DNA from: Dokdonella immobilis
GTDB lineage: Bacteria; Pseudomonadota; Gammaproteobacteria; Xanthomonadales; Rhodanobacteraceae
NCBI RefSeq assembly: GCF_900115085.1
Contig: NZ_FOVF01000027.1
Coordinates: forward strand, 2,103-66,102
DNA length: 64,000 nt
Direction of reading: 5' to 3'
In this document: positions 51,776 through 60,486 of the stretch, one piece after another
Position numbering within the stretch: the stretch's first letter is position 1
Layout: the number at the start of each line of letters is the position of its first letter
Program-made: the position numbers and the translations under genes
Notes under the pieces: generated by a model
The model's input: only the letters and a program-made list of their open reading frames with translations
What the model was told of the DNA's origin: nothing
Database searches by the model: none

Positions 51776-52381
51776 GTGCCGCATTGCGTCTTCTTGCGCA
51801 TGAGTTGTGCTACGAACGCCGCCGAAGCGCCGGTACCAGTCGCCGGACTGCCGCGTGTCACGCAGTTTCGCTTCCACGATCTGGTCATCGATCTCGCCGC
51901 ACGCACGCTGAGCCGCCAGGGCACCCCGCTGGCCGTGCAGCCGAGGGCGTTCGATGTGATCGCGTATCTGCTCGTGCATCGCGGGCGTGCGGTCGGTCGC
52001 GACGAACTGATTTCGGGTGTCTGGGGACGTGTCGACATTTCCGATTCGGCCCTGGCCCAGGCGATTCGTGTCGCGCGCAGAACACTGGGTGACAGCGGCG
52101 AGCGCCAGCAGACCATTCGCACGGTATTCGGATTCGGCTACCAATGGGTGGCCGACCCGGGCGAAGCCGGTGACGAGGCCATCGGCGTGCTCCGGGAAGT
52201 TGCAGTGCCCACAGTCCTCCCGTTTGCGCCCGTCGGCGGCGCGGCGACCGGCACCGGGCGGCCAAATCGCGACCGCCTGCACAAGGTGATGCTGGTCGTC
52301 CTGCTCACGCTGGCCACCTGCGGCGCGTTCGCCGTCGGCTCCGCGGTCGCCACCCTGATCGAGCACATGCAGGCTCCTTGA
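51776..52381 (+). CDS. Membrane-tethered winged-helix regulator (CadC-like)
   Basis: 201 residues from a GTG at 51776; an ATG at 51800 is an equal alternative. Residues about 30-128 form an OmpR/CadC-type winged helix (FRFHDLVIDLAARTLSRQG, ...GFGYQWVADPG). One membrane segment lies near the C-terminus (about 171-193), with almost nothing beyond it, so unlike CadC it lacks a periplasmic sensor. It lies 27 bases after the NtrC-type gene and upstream of the delta-60 gene, whose leader contains 11-bp-spaced direct repeats suited to such a protein. Confidence 0.75.
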   Translation: MPHCVFLRMSCATNAAEAPVPVAGLPRVTQFRFHDLVIDLAARTLSRQGTPLAVQPRAFDVIAYLLVHRGRAVGRDELISGVWGRVDISDSALAQAIRVARRTLGDSGERQQTIRTVFGFGYQWVADPGEAGDEAIGVLREVAVPTVLPFAPVGGAATGTGRPNRDRLHKVMLVVLLTLATCGAFAVGSAVATLIEHMQAP

Positions 52382-52453
52382 CAGGTCCCCTGATGTGCCG
52401 GAGCCGGGTGCCGGCGGCAGACTTCAGGGCGGCATTCCGCGCCGCGCTCATGC

Positions 52454-52494
52454 CCTGCTCAGAACCTGCTCAGACTTCTCCAGGCCTGCTGAGC
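52454..52494 (+). promoter_or_regulatory. Direct repeats upstream of the delta-60 gene
   Basis: CCTGCTCAGA occurs at 52454-52463 and 52465-52474 (11-base period), with a related CCTGCTGAGC at 52485-52494 (20 bases on). OmpR-type winged-helix proteins bind direct repeats spaced by about one helical turn, and the gene just upstream encodes one. Its target could be the delta-60 gene starting at 52594. Inference. Confidence 0.5.
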
Positions 52495-52593
52495 ATCTGA
52501 TCAAGCCAGTGCAGTCATTCGTCTACAGGATCGCCGGTCCAGCCTTGCCCGGTCGCGACGCCGGCTGCGGCCTTCTTTCCTGTGGAGAGTTCC

Positions 52594-54000
52594 ATGAATG
52601 TCCTGAAGACACTGGCGCGTGCATGCTGCGCCATTATCGCGCTGGCCTCGATGAGCCTGCTGGCCGCGGATGGCGACCTCGATCCGGCCTTCGGCAGCGC
52701 CGGCGTCGCCTACATCTCCCCGGACGGCGTCACCGGTCATCAGTTGCGCGCACGCAGTGTGGTCAGTCGAGGCGATGGCCGCATCGTACTCGGCGGCTCG
52801 CGCAACTACCTGAGACCGGGTAGTCCGGATCCGCAAAGGCGTCCGCTGCTGGCGCGCCTGAATGTCGACGGCAGCCCTGACCCAAGCTTTGGTGACGACG
52901 TCGACCATCCCGGCATCGTCGTATTCGATTCCTTTTTCGTCGGCACGCAGGAGCAGGAGATCGAAGGCGTTCTCGTGCTCGCGGACGGCTCCGTCATCGC
53001 GACCGGCACCGCGACGGCGTTCGGGCCGACGCGCGGCTTCGTCATCAAGGTCGATGCGAGCGGACAACTCGATGGCGACTTCGGCAATCGCGGCGTTGTC
53101 GAGGTGCCAAATTCCTATCTGCATGCCATCGCCACGGATTCGCTGGGTCGCGTAGTCGTTGCCGGCGAACGCGTCGGCGGCGATCCGCTCTATCGGGGTC
53201 TCGTCATGCGCTTGCTTTCCGACGGCAACTTCGACGACACGTTCGGCTTCCGTGGCGAGGTCACCCTTTTCGAGGAAGGCGTCGACCAGCTCGGCTACCT
53301 GCGAGCGCTGGCCATCGATGCCGGAAATCGCATTGTCGTGGGTGGCCAGTACCAGGTTCCGCAGGCAGGCTTTATCGACAACTACGATCTTTCGATCGCG
53401 CGGCTGGGTACCGATGGCCAGCTTGATCCGAGCTTCGCTGGCGGCGGCTGGCGTCGCTTCAACGTGGCCGCCGATTCGGACTTCGACGGCATCGATCGTC
53501 TGCTGATCCAGGCCGACGGAAGCATCGTCTTCGCCGGGTTCTATCATCAGTTCGAGCAGGGCGGAAACGACTTCGGTACCAACGTCGTGATCGGTCGCCT
53601 CGACCAGGACGGCGCCACCGATGCCAGCTTCGGCACCGATGCCGGCTATACCCGCATGAGTCTGCTGCCGTTGGCCTTCAACCGTTATCCGACCGCATTG
53701 ATCGATGACGGCCAGGGACGCTTCATGCTGGCCGTCGAGTACGCGATTTCGGGCAAGTCGAACTTTGTCGCGTTGCGCACCTCGGGTGACGGCGTGCCCG
53801 ATCCGGCATTCGGTGTCGGCGGCGTGCTCGAACTCGATCTCGCGCCGCAGGGTATCTACAGCCAAAGCCTGGCCATGACCGTGCAGCAAGACCAGCCATT
53901 GCTGGCCGGCGCGGCGCATCGCAGCACGGCGTCGACACTGGTCGACATTGCCGTGACCCGCCTCTTCAACGACACGCTCTTTGCGGACGGATTCGAGTAG
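52594..54000 (+). CDS. Secreted delta-60 repeat protein
   Basis: 468 residues with GGAGAG before the ATG at 52594. The signal peptide is about 1-25 (LASMSLLAAD). At least seven repeats of the delta-60 type follow: GDLDPAFGSAG, GSPDPSFG, GQLDGDFGNRG, GNFDDTFGFRG, GQLDPSFAGGG, GATDASFG and GVPDPAFGVGG, each followed by strands with a VVAG or VVGG core. The protein ends precisely in LFADGFE. Exported, probably a beta-propeller-like surface protein; the function is unknown. It separates the regulator gene from its presumed kinase. Confidence 0.8.
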   Translation: MNVLKTLARACCAIIALASMSLLAADGDLDPAFGSAGVAYISPDGVTGHQLRARSVVSRGDGRIVLGGSRNYLRPGSPDPQRRPLLARLNVDGSPDPSFGDDVDHPGIVVFDSFFVGTQEQEIEGVLVLADGSVIATGTATAFGPTRGFVIKVDASGQLDGDFGNRGVVEVPNSYLHAIATDSLGRVVVAGERVGGDPLYRGLVMRLLSDGNFDDTFGFRGEVTLFEEGVDQLGYLRALAIDAGNRIVVGGQYQVPQAGFIDNYDLSIARLGTDGQLDPSFAGGGWRRFNVAADSDFDGIDRLLIQADGSIVFAGFYHQFEQGGNDFGTNVVIGRLDQDGATDASFGTDAGYTRMSLLPLAFNRYPTALIDDGQGRFMLAVEYAISGKSNFVALRTSGDGVPDPAFGVGGVLELDLAPQGIYSQSLAMTVQQDQPLLAGAAHRSTASTLVDIAVTRLFNDTLFADGFE

Positions 54001-54154
54001 GGCTTCCAGGCCGCCGGGAGCGTTCAACCGATTCCGGTGGCCCTCGCCGCACCCCTGGAAGCAGGGCGGCGCGGCGCAAAACGGGCGAGGGCAAGGCTGA
54101 ATCCTCTATGCTTGCGGCATGCGCCAATGCACGCCCAAGCCAGGTCGATAGCCC

Positions 54155-55501
54155 ATGCCGATCGAGTCGCCACTGATTCGACGAAAACCGCGGCGCTGGA
54201 ATCACGAGTCCCGCCTGCTGGTCGGCGCCCTGGTCGTTGCCATACCGGCCATACTTGCGTTCGCTTTCGTCCTGTTCGGTGCGAACGGCAGCCTGTCCGG
54301 AAAATCGATCGCGTTCGGCTCGGTGTTGCTGGCCACCTTCATGCTCGCGGCCAACCTGCGCCGCCGCGCGATCTACCCGCTGCGCACCATGGCCAACCTG
54401 CTCGAGGCCCTGCGCGAAGGCGACTACAGCCTGCGCGGCTCGAATTCACGCCGCAACGACGCGATCGGCGAAGTCATCATCGAGATCAATACGCTTTCGC
54501 AAACCCTGCGCGAGCAGCGCCTGGCCGTCGAGGAGAAGAGCGCCCTGCTGGCCAAGGTCATCGCCGCGCTCGATATCGCGGTGTTGGCCTTCGACGCGCA
54601 AGGGTTCCTGAAGTTGGCCAATCCGGCCGCCGAACGCCTGCTCGGCGCGCCATTCGTCGAGCTCAATGGTCGCTCCGCCCAGGCCCTCGGGCTTGGCGAC
54701 TGGCTGTCGCTGGGTGAACCGAAGATCAGCGAGCGCAGCTTCCCGGGCGGCAGCGGGCGCTGGGAAGTGCGCCGCGCCAGTTTCCGCGAAGACGGTCGGC
54801 CGCACGACCTGCTCGTGATCACCGACCTGAGCCGCACCCTGCGCGAGGAAGAACGACTGGCCTGGCAGCGGCTGCTGCGCGTGCTCGGCCATGAACTCAA
54901 CAACTCGCTGGCCCCGATCCGTTCGATGGCGGCGACCCTGGCCAAGCTGCTGTCGGCCGAACCGCTGGCCGAGGACTGGCGCGAGGACGCCGGCAGCGCG
55001 CTTGGTGTGATCGGCGACCGTGCCGAGGCGCTGGCGCGCTTCATGGCCCGCTACACGGCATTCGCCCGGCTGCCGCCACCCAAGCCTCGACGCTTCGCCT
55101 TCGCCGAACTGGCCCGGCGTGTCGCCCATCTCGAGCAGCGCCTGCCGGTCGCGGTCGAGGAGGGGCCCGATATCGAGATCAGCGCGGACTCCGACCAGAT
55201 CGAGCAGGCCCTGATCAACCTGCTCAAGAACGCCGTCGATGCGAGCCTGGCCTGCGATGGCGGCGTGCACCTGCGCTGGGCGCTCGAAGGCGATCGTCTG
55301 CGCATCGAGATCGTCGATGCCGGATCCGGCCTGCCGCCCAGCGAAAACCTGTTCGTGCCGTTTTTCACGACCAAGCCCGGTGGCTCCGGCATCGGCCTGG
55401 TGCTCGCGCGACAGATCGCCGAAGCCCACGGCGGTTCGCTGACCCTCGAAAACCGCGCCGATGCCGAAGGTTGCATCGCGTGCGTGAGGTTGCCTGCATG
55501 A
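54155..55501 (+). CDS. NtrY-like sensor histidine kinase
   Basis: 448 residues. Two membrane helices (about 21-42 and 51-68), a HAMP-like stretch, a PAS domain (about 130-228, ALDIAVLAFDAQGFLKLANPAAERLLG), then the HisKA motif VLGHELNNSLAPI with phospho-His246. The HATPase has NLLKNAVDAS, DAGSGLP and GGSGIGLVLARQ. The H-box with HELNNSLAPI is characteristic of the NtrB/NtrY group, which partners NtrC-type regulators, so the regulator at 50361 is the likely partner. The periplasmic loop is very short (about 8 residues), suggesting membrane or cytosolic sensing. Confidence 0.88.
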   Translation: MPIESPLIRRKPRRWNHESRLLVGALVVAIPAILAFAFVLFGANGSLSGKSIAFGSVLLATFMLAANLRRRAIYPLRTMANLLEALREGDYSLRGSNSRRNDAIGEVIIEINTLSQTLREQRLAVEEKSALLAKVIAALDIAVLAFDAQGFLKLANPAAERLLGAPFVELNGRSAQALGLGDWLSLGEPKISERSFPGGSGRWEVRRASFREDGRPHDLLVITDLSRTLREEERLAWQRLLRVLGHELNNSLAPIRSMAATLAKLLSAEPLAEDWREDAGSALGVIGDRAEALARFMARYTAFARLPPPKPRRFAFAELARRVAHLEQRLPVAVEEGPDIEISADSDQIEQALINLLKNAVDASLACDGGVHLRWALEGDRLRIEIVDAGSGLPPSENLFVPFFTTKPGGSGIGLVLARQIAEAHGGSLTLENRADAEGCIACVRLPA

Positions 55502-55556
55502 CGCGGCATGCGGGCAACAGCGGGGGTGCGCCCTTGCCGATGCGGCGTGGACCGCA

Positions 55557-56228
55557 ATGGCGATGAGCGCGATGCCGACCGACGGTCGCCCCGCCTCACG
55601 TCTCGGCGCCCTGCTGTTCGGCCTCTTCCTGCTCTGGTTCGTCGTGCTCGGCATCGCGCCAACGTCGCGCGAGGACTGGATGCTCGAGAACGTGATCACC
55701 GTACTGGCCATGATCTGGGTGGTCTGGTGGCAGCGTCGCGTGGGTTTCTCGCGGCTTGCCTGCGGTCTGCTTTTCGCCTTCGCCTTCCTGCATGAAATCG
55801 GCGCCCACTACCAGTATTCGGAGGTCCCCTACGACCGCTGGTTTGCGGCGATCAGCGATGGAGGGTCGATCGACGGGCTGTTCGGATTCCAGCGCAACCA
55901 GTTCGATCGCGGCATCCACTTTCTCTACGGCCTGCTGATCACGCCGGTGGCCTCGGAAGTCATCACGGCACGCGTGCGCCTGCGCGGGCTCTGGCTGTTC
56001 CTGATGCCGGTGACCTTCATGATGTCGCATGCGCTGATCTATGAACTGGTCGAATGGTCGGCGGCCAGTGTTTTCGCCGCGGATCTCGGCCAGGCCTACC
56101 TCGGCACCCAGGGCGACGTCTGGGACGCGCAGAAGGACATGGCCCTGGCGGTGCTCGGGTCGCTGATCGCGCAACCTCTGTGGATCTGGCGTCGCGCGAG
56201 GTTCGCGGAGGTCCGGCACGACGCCTGA
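55557..56228 (+). CDS. YjdF-like (DUF2238) membrane protein
   Basis: 223 residues, ATG at 55557 (55566 also possible). Six membrane segments with conserved polar motifs inside or near them: FLHEIGAHYQYSEVPYD, RNQFDRGIHFLYGLL, HALIYELVEWSAA and GTQGDVWDAQKDM. These are the hallmarks of DUF2238/YjdF. Inner-membrane protein of unknown activity; the conserved His, Glu and Asp suggest a metal- or proton-dependent role. It lies between the NtrY-like kinase and the S9 peptidase. Confidence 0.82.
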   Translation: MAMSAMPTDGRPASRLGALLFGLFLLWFVVLGIAPTSREDWMLENVITVLAMIWVVWWQRRVGFSRLACGLLFAFAFLHEIGAHYQYSEVPYDRWFAAISDGGSIDGLFGFQRNQFDRGIHFLYGLLITPVASEVITARVRLRGLWLFLMPVTFMMSHALIYELVEWSAASVFAADLGQAYLGTQGDVWDAQKDMALAVLGSLIAQPLWIWRRARFAEVRHDA

Positions 56229-56334
56229 CGAGCGCCCCTTCCTGCATCGCATCGGGGCCGCGGTGACGATCGACAGGCTTGATCCGGAGCGGCGCCTCAC
56301 GTATCACTGGTCGCGGTTTTCGTGGAGGACGACG

Positions 56335-58446
56335 ATGCGATCGTTTTGCTGGCTGTGCCTTTTCCTGCTTTCCGGTTCCCTGCATGCAGCCGGGCAACGC
56401 ACGATCACCCACGAGGATCTCTGGTTGATGCCGCGCGTCGGCTCTCCGGCGATCAGTCCGGATGGCCTGTATGCCATCTATCCAATGCTCGAATCGTCCT
56501 ACCAGAAGGAAGAGGAAGTCGCCGATCTGTGGCTGGTGCCGACCGATGGGCGCGAGCCGCCGCGAAGGGTGACGGCCGGCAAGGGCGGCGAGGCGGATCC
56601 GGCCTGGAGCGGCGACAGCCACCAGGTCGCCTTCGCGGCCAACCGCGGCGACGACAAGCAGCCGCAGATCTACGTGATCGACCTGGCGCGGGGCGGCGAG
56701 GCGCAGCGCGCGACGCGCATTTCCACCGGCGCCCAAGCTCCGCGCTTTTCGCCGGAAGGCAGCCGCCTGCTCTATCTGAGCCGTGTCTTTCCCGAGGCCC
56801 GCAACGACGCCGACAGCGAGCGCCTGGCCAAGCAGGAGGAGGAACAGAAGTACAAGGCCCATGTCTACACGTCCTATCCGGTGCGCCACTGGGACAAGTG
56901 GCTCGACGGCAAGCAACTGCATCTGTTCGTGCAGCGTATCGGCGAGCAGGACGGCCGCGATCTTCTCGCCGGAACCGAACTGATCAAGACGCCCGGCTTC
57001 GATCTCGACAAGGATTCCGCGCGCTGGTCGCCGGATGGACGCTCCGTCGTCTTCGCCGCCAGCCGCAATCTGGACCGCGCGGCGTGGTCATTCACGAATG
57101 CCGACCTGTGGCAGGTGCCGGTCGCTGGCGGCGAGCCGCGACGGCTTACCGGACCTGACCAACCGGTGGCCGCGGACTCATGGTCGCAGCCGCGCTTCAG
57201 CCGCGATGGGCGCACCCTGTTCGCCGTGGTCCGACCGCTCAGCGACAAGGTCTACAGCGCGAACCGGATTGCCGTCTTCGACTGGCCGTCGATGCAGGAT
57301 CGCGGCCGCATCGCCTTGCCGGAGGGGCGCGAGATCGTCGACTTCGCGGTGGCTCCGGATGGGCGCAGCGTCGACGTGCTCGGCGAGGATGCCGGGCAGG
57401 TCAAACGCTATCGTGCCCGCGCCGAGGGCGGCACGGCCGAACTGATCGACTCGCCCGAGCACGGCATGTACGCCGATCTCCGCATCGGCGGGACGCGGGC
57501 AGCGACCACCATCGCCACCTACCAGAGCGCGACCGAACCCCCCGAAATCGTGCGCCTCGACGAGCGCGGACGTGGGCATCGCCTGCTGTCATCGCATGCG
57601 CGTGCGCGGACGGCGGCGCTCGACCTGCCCGAGGCAGAGAGCTTCTGGTTCACCAACAGCCGCGGCCAGCGCATCCACAACATGCTGATCCGGCCACCGG
57701 CATTCGACCCTCGCCGGAAATACCCGCTGCTCGTGCTCATGCATGGCGGGCCTTTCTCGCAGTGGCAGGACGCCTGGGTGCTGCGCTGGAACTACCACCT
57801 GCTCTCGGCGCAGGGTTATGCGCTGCTGCTGACCAACTACGTCGGCTCGACCAGTGAAGGCGAGGCCTTCGCCCAGGCCATCCAGGGCGATCCGCTGAAG
57901 GGTCCGGCCGATGACATCAACGCAGCGGCCGACGAAGCGATTCGTCGCTATCCGTTCATCGATGCGAGTCGCCAGTGCGCCGCCGGCGGCAGTTACGGCG
58001 GCCACCTGGCCAACTGGCTGCAGGGTACGACCACGCGCTATCGCTGTCTGATCAGCCACGCCGGCCTGGTCAACCTCGAAGCCCAGTGGGGCACCAGCGA
58101 CGGCTCGTTCGACCGCGAGATCATGGCCGGCGGTCCGGTCTGGGAGCAGGGAGAGGTATGGCGCGAGCAGAACCCGATCCGGCTCGCCGCGAATTTCCGC
58201 ACGCCCGTGCTGGTCACCTTCGGCGAGAAGGATTTCCGCGTACCGGTCAACAACGGCCTCGAATACTGGACCGCGCTGCAACGGCAGCGCGTCGAAAGCA
58301 AGCTGATCGTGTTCCCCGAAGAGAACCACTGGGTGCTGAGCGCCGGCAACAGCCGCTACTTCTACAAGGAAGTGCAGGACTGGCTGGCGAAATATCTCGG
58401 CAAGACAGGCGCTGCCGCGCACGCCGACAGCGCGGGCTCGGAATGA
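56335..58446 (+). CDS. Secreted S9-family (prolyl oligopeptidase-type) peptidase
   Basis: 703 residues from the ATG at 56335 (GGAGG upstream). The signal peptide is about 1-19. A WD40/TolB-like beta-propeller (about 30-430) is followed by an alpha/beta-hydrolase domain with a complete triad: Ser553 in GGSYGGH, Asp633 in GEKDFRVP and His665 in ENHWV. The type is that of periplasmic dipeptidyl/acylaminoacyl peptidases of xanthomonads, which degrade short peptides entering the periplasm. Transcribed alone, ending in a bidirectional terminator shared with the BON-domain gene. Confidence 0.88.
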   Translation: MRSFCWLCLFLLSGSLHAAGQRTITHEDLWLMPRVGSPAISPDGLYAIYPMLESSYQKEEEVADLWLVPTDGREPPRRVTAGKGGEADPAWSGDSHQVAFAANRGDDKQPQIYVIDLARGGEAQRATRISTGAQAPRFSPEGSRLLYLSRVFPEARNDADSERLAKQEEEQKYKAHVYTSYPVRHWDKWLDGKQLHLFVQRIGEQDGRDLLAGTELIKTPGFDLDKDSARWSPDGRSVVFAASRNLDRAAWSFTNADLWQVPVAGGEPRRLTGPDQPVAADSWSQPRFSRDGRTLFAVVRPLSDKVYSANRIAVFDWPSMQDRGRIALPEGREIVDFAVAPDGRSVDVLGEDAGQVKRYRARAEGGTAELIDSPEHGMYADLRIGGTRAATTIATYQSATEPPEIVRLDERGRGHRLLSSHARARTAALDLPEAESFWFTNSRGQRIHNMLIRPPAFDPRRKYPLLVLMHGGPFSQWQDAWVLRWNYHLLSAQGYALLLTNYVGSTSEGEAFAQAIQGDPLKGPADDINAAADEAIRRYPFIDASRQCAAGGSYGGHLANWLQGTTTRYRCLISHAGLVNLEAQWGTSDGSFDREIMAGGPVWEQGEVWREQNPIRLAANFRTPVLVTFGEKDFRVPVNNGLEYWTALQRQRVESKLIVFPEENHWVLSAGNSRYFYKEVQDWLAKYLGKTGAAAHADSAGSE

Positions 58447-58461
58447 CCGCGAAGCCGCGAT

Positions 58462-58490
58462 AAAAAAAAGCCCCGCGATGCGGGGCTTTT
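58462..58490. terminator. Bidirectional intrinsic terminator
   Basis: GCCCCGC/GCGGGGC stem with a 3-base loop, preceded by eight A and followed by four T. It serves the S9 peptidase gene (plus strand) and the convergent BON-domain gene (minus strand), whose stop codon is about 20 bases away. Confidence 0.85.
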
Positions 58491-58511
58491 CCGTGGAACC
58501 GGGCAGGTCTA

Positions 58512-58856
58512 TTACTTGACCTTCAGGCCCGAGGCGTCGACGTCGGTGACGCCCTTGATGCCCTTGGCGACGGCAATCGCCTTGTTCATGGCCGTCTCGG
58601 AATCGACGACGCCGATCAGGGTGACCACGCCATTCGTCGTGTTGACCGAAATTTCCGTGGCACTGACGCCTTCGGTCACGGCGAGGTCGGCCTTGACCTT
58701 CGTCGTGATCCAGGTATCGGTCACCGGCTGCTCGGAATCCATTTCCGCGGCGTTGCCGTCCGGTGCCGGCTGGGCGGCCAGGGCGAGGGCAGGGGCGCCG
58801 ATCGCAAAAGCCATGCCGAGAACCACGCGATTGAGTACGAGGGCTGCGTTTTTCAT
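58512..58856 (-). CDS. Periplasmic BON-domain protein (OsmY-like)
   Basis: 114 residues from the ATG at 58856 (AAGGAG 8 bases upstream). The signal peptide is about 1-28 (ending ALALAAQ). A single BON domain follows (about 46-112): ITTKVKADLAV...ISVNTTNGVVTLIGVVDS...AIAVAKGIKGVTDVDASGLKV. BON proteins bind phospholipid or envelope structures and are often induced by osmotic stress; OsmY has two domains, this one has one. Monocistronic. Confidence 0.88.
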   Translation of the reverse strand: MKNAALVLNRVVLGMAFAIGAPALALAAQPAPDGNAAEMDSEQPVTDTWITTKVKADLAVTEGVSATEISVNTTNGVVTLIGVVDSETAMNKAIAVAKGIKGVTDVDASGLKVK

Positions 58857-59129
58857 GAGTATTCTCCTTGGGTAGTCGTTCTCCGCGAGGCGGAGCGAGC
58901 AACGACCTGCGAATGACATGCGAGCCGCGCAGGTCGCTCAACTCGACGCACAGTGTCCCGAAGTGCAAACGTATTGGCCCTGAACAACGAGAAATCGGCG
59001 GATTCGCGTGCAGGGCACGTTCAGTCTGGTGAACCGCACCCGAATGAGTGCACTGCAGGGGAGGAAAGCGCCGAAACATGCCGCGTCCGGAGGCAGGCCG
59101 GTTCGCGACGCGATGCGCGGCGTGCTTGC

Positions 59130-59690
59130 TCAGTAGCCGTGCGAAAACTCGCGCGCCAGCAGGCCGTAGATGGCGCTGTGCTGGAGTTCACCTTCGACCT
59201 GCCAGCGCTCGCGCAACTCGCCTTCGAGACGAAACCCGAGGGTCTCGACGAGCCGGCACGAAGCGATATTGCGTGGATCGATGTCCGCTTCGAGTCGGCG
59301 CAACTCAAGCGCGCCGAAGGCATGCGCGATCAGCGCAATCAGTGCCTCGCGGCCATAACCGCGACGCCACTCCGAACTGCGCACCGCATAACCGATCTCG
59401 GCACGGCGATGCTTGCTGTTGAGCGCGAGCAGAGTCGTCGTGCCGATGACGCGATTGTTCTCGCGGGTGGCAATTCCCCACTGATAGTGCGTTCCATTGG
59501 TGCGCCCTGCATCGATATCGCGCAGATACCACTCCGCCTGCTCACGCGTGCGGAATGGCGCGTGACTCCAGTAGCGCATCACCGCTGGATCGGAAAAGAT
59601 CGCGAACAGATCGGCCACGTCGCCCGCGTGCAACTGGCGCAGTCGCAAGCGCGGAGTGGGCAGTGTCGGCAGTGATTGTGGAGCAAGCAT
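59130..59690 (-). CDS. GNAT-family acetyltransferase (RimJ/RimL-like)
   Basis: 186 residues from the ATG at 59690; an in-frame ATG at 59741 would add 17 residues and neither has a clear ribosome site. It follows the acetyltransf_3 pattern: TPRLRLRQLHAGDVADLFAIF at the start, acetyl-CoA loop RRGYGREALIALIAHAF, and the IDPRNIASCRLVETLGFRLEG block diagnostic of RimJ/RimL-type enzymes. It may acetylate a protein N-terminus or a small amine. Cytosolic. A repeat-rich spacer lies upstream. Confidence 0.85.
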   Translation of the reverse strand: MLAPQSLPTLPTPRLRLRQLHAGDVADLFAIFSDPAVMRYWSHAPFRTREQAEWYLRDIDAGRTNGTHYQWGIATRENNRVIGTTTLLALNSKHRRAEIGYAVRSSEWRRGYGREALIALIAHAFGALELRRLEADIDPRNIASCRLVETLGFRLEGELRERWQVEGELQHSAIYGLLAREFSHGY

Positions 59691-60020
59691 TCGCGCAGTA
59701 TCGCGGTTTCGGTCGGCGCTGGAAAAGACTGGGTTCGCCATCGAACCGGACTACCGGGGCTGCTCCGCCGGGTCGGTGCGAACCCCGGAGCCGAAACACC
59801 CCGGTCCGCAGCGTGGGCACCCACCACCCCACCAACCCGTCGACAACCTCGCTCCTCCACCGGAGAGCCGCTCCCCCACCGCAACGAACTCCGTTCGACC
59901 GGCACCGTCCAGCGGGAGACGCCGTCCACGTTGCAGCATCCTCGCTCGTCCTTCTCCCGCTGGCGGAAGACCAACACCATCCTTTCCTTCTCCGGGTGGG
60001 GGAGACCAACACAATCTTTT

Positions 60021-60085
60021 CCTTCTCCCGCTGGCGGAGACCAAACGGCAGGACTGCCGTTTTGCGCAGCGGAGCTGCCCGCGAG
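60021..60085. repeat. 65-bp direct repeat, copy 1
   Basis: It starts CCTTCTCCCGCTGGCGGAGA, contains a small palindrome (ACGGCAGGACTGCCGT) and is repeated without change at 60328. After the repeat both copies run into a similar sequence (TTCAGGTGCCCGG...GGATGAGGGTGGGCT), with an insertion of about 24 bases in copy 1. Likely a duplicated mobile or hairpin-prone intergenic element. Confidence 0.75.
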
Positions 60086-60267
60086 GGCGAGCGCCAGGGA
60101 TGGTGCGAGTTCAGGTGCCCGGAGGGCGGATGAGGGTGGGCTCTTGATTCTCAAACCCCGCTCCGCCCGACCACCCTCACCAGCCTGTCGGCAGCCTCTC
60201 CCGCCAGCGGGAGAGGCATCTGATTCGGACAATGGTCGGGCCAGTGGCTTGAGGTTCTTGCGAACCT

Positions 60268-60304
60268 GTCCTTCGACTTCGCTGCGCTACGCTCAGGACG
60301 AACG
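60268..60304. repeat. Dispersed repeat, copy 3 (inverted)
   Basis: GTCCTTCGACTTCGCTGCGC and following bases are the reverse complement of the unit at 62161 with small changes. Located in the repeat-rich spacer between the acetyltransferase and esterase genes. Confidence 0.65.
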
Positions 60305-60327
60305 GGGGGTGGTGGGCCCATGCTGTT

Positions 60328-60392
60328 CCTTCTCCCGCTGGCGGAGACCAAACGGCAGGACTGCCGTTTTGCGCAGCGGAGCTGCCCGCGAG
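60328..60392. repeat. 65-bp direct repeat, copy 2
   Basis: Identical in sequence and orientation to 60021-60085, 307 bases downstream. It is followed by the shared GGATGAGGGTGGGCT block and lies about 95 bases beyond the 3' end of the esterase gene. Confidence 0.75.
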
Positions 60393-60486
60393 TTCAGGTG
60401 CCCGGGGGTCGGATGAGGGTGGGCTTTTTTGCTCGCACGTCGGCAATTGCGCAATTCCTTTGGTCCGAGCGCCCGCAGGCGCCGAC

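Larger units (their letters stand above)
59742..60486. other. Repeat-rich spacer without genes
   Basis: 745 bases with no credible coding sequence. It contains two identical 65-bp direct repeats (60021-60085 and 60328-60392), further copies of the core CCTTCTCCCGCTGGCGGA (59950) and an inverted form near 60200. A copy of the Ser-Lys-like dispersed repeat TTCGACTTCGCTGCGCTACG lies at about 60268-60304. All are dispersed intergenic repeats of unknown origin. Confidence 0.6.

Noticed and set aside
52501-54027. 508-residue minus-strand ORF
   Set aside because: Antisense to the delta-60 repeat gene, whose signal peptide, repeats and C-terminal tail are coherent.
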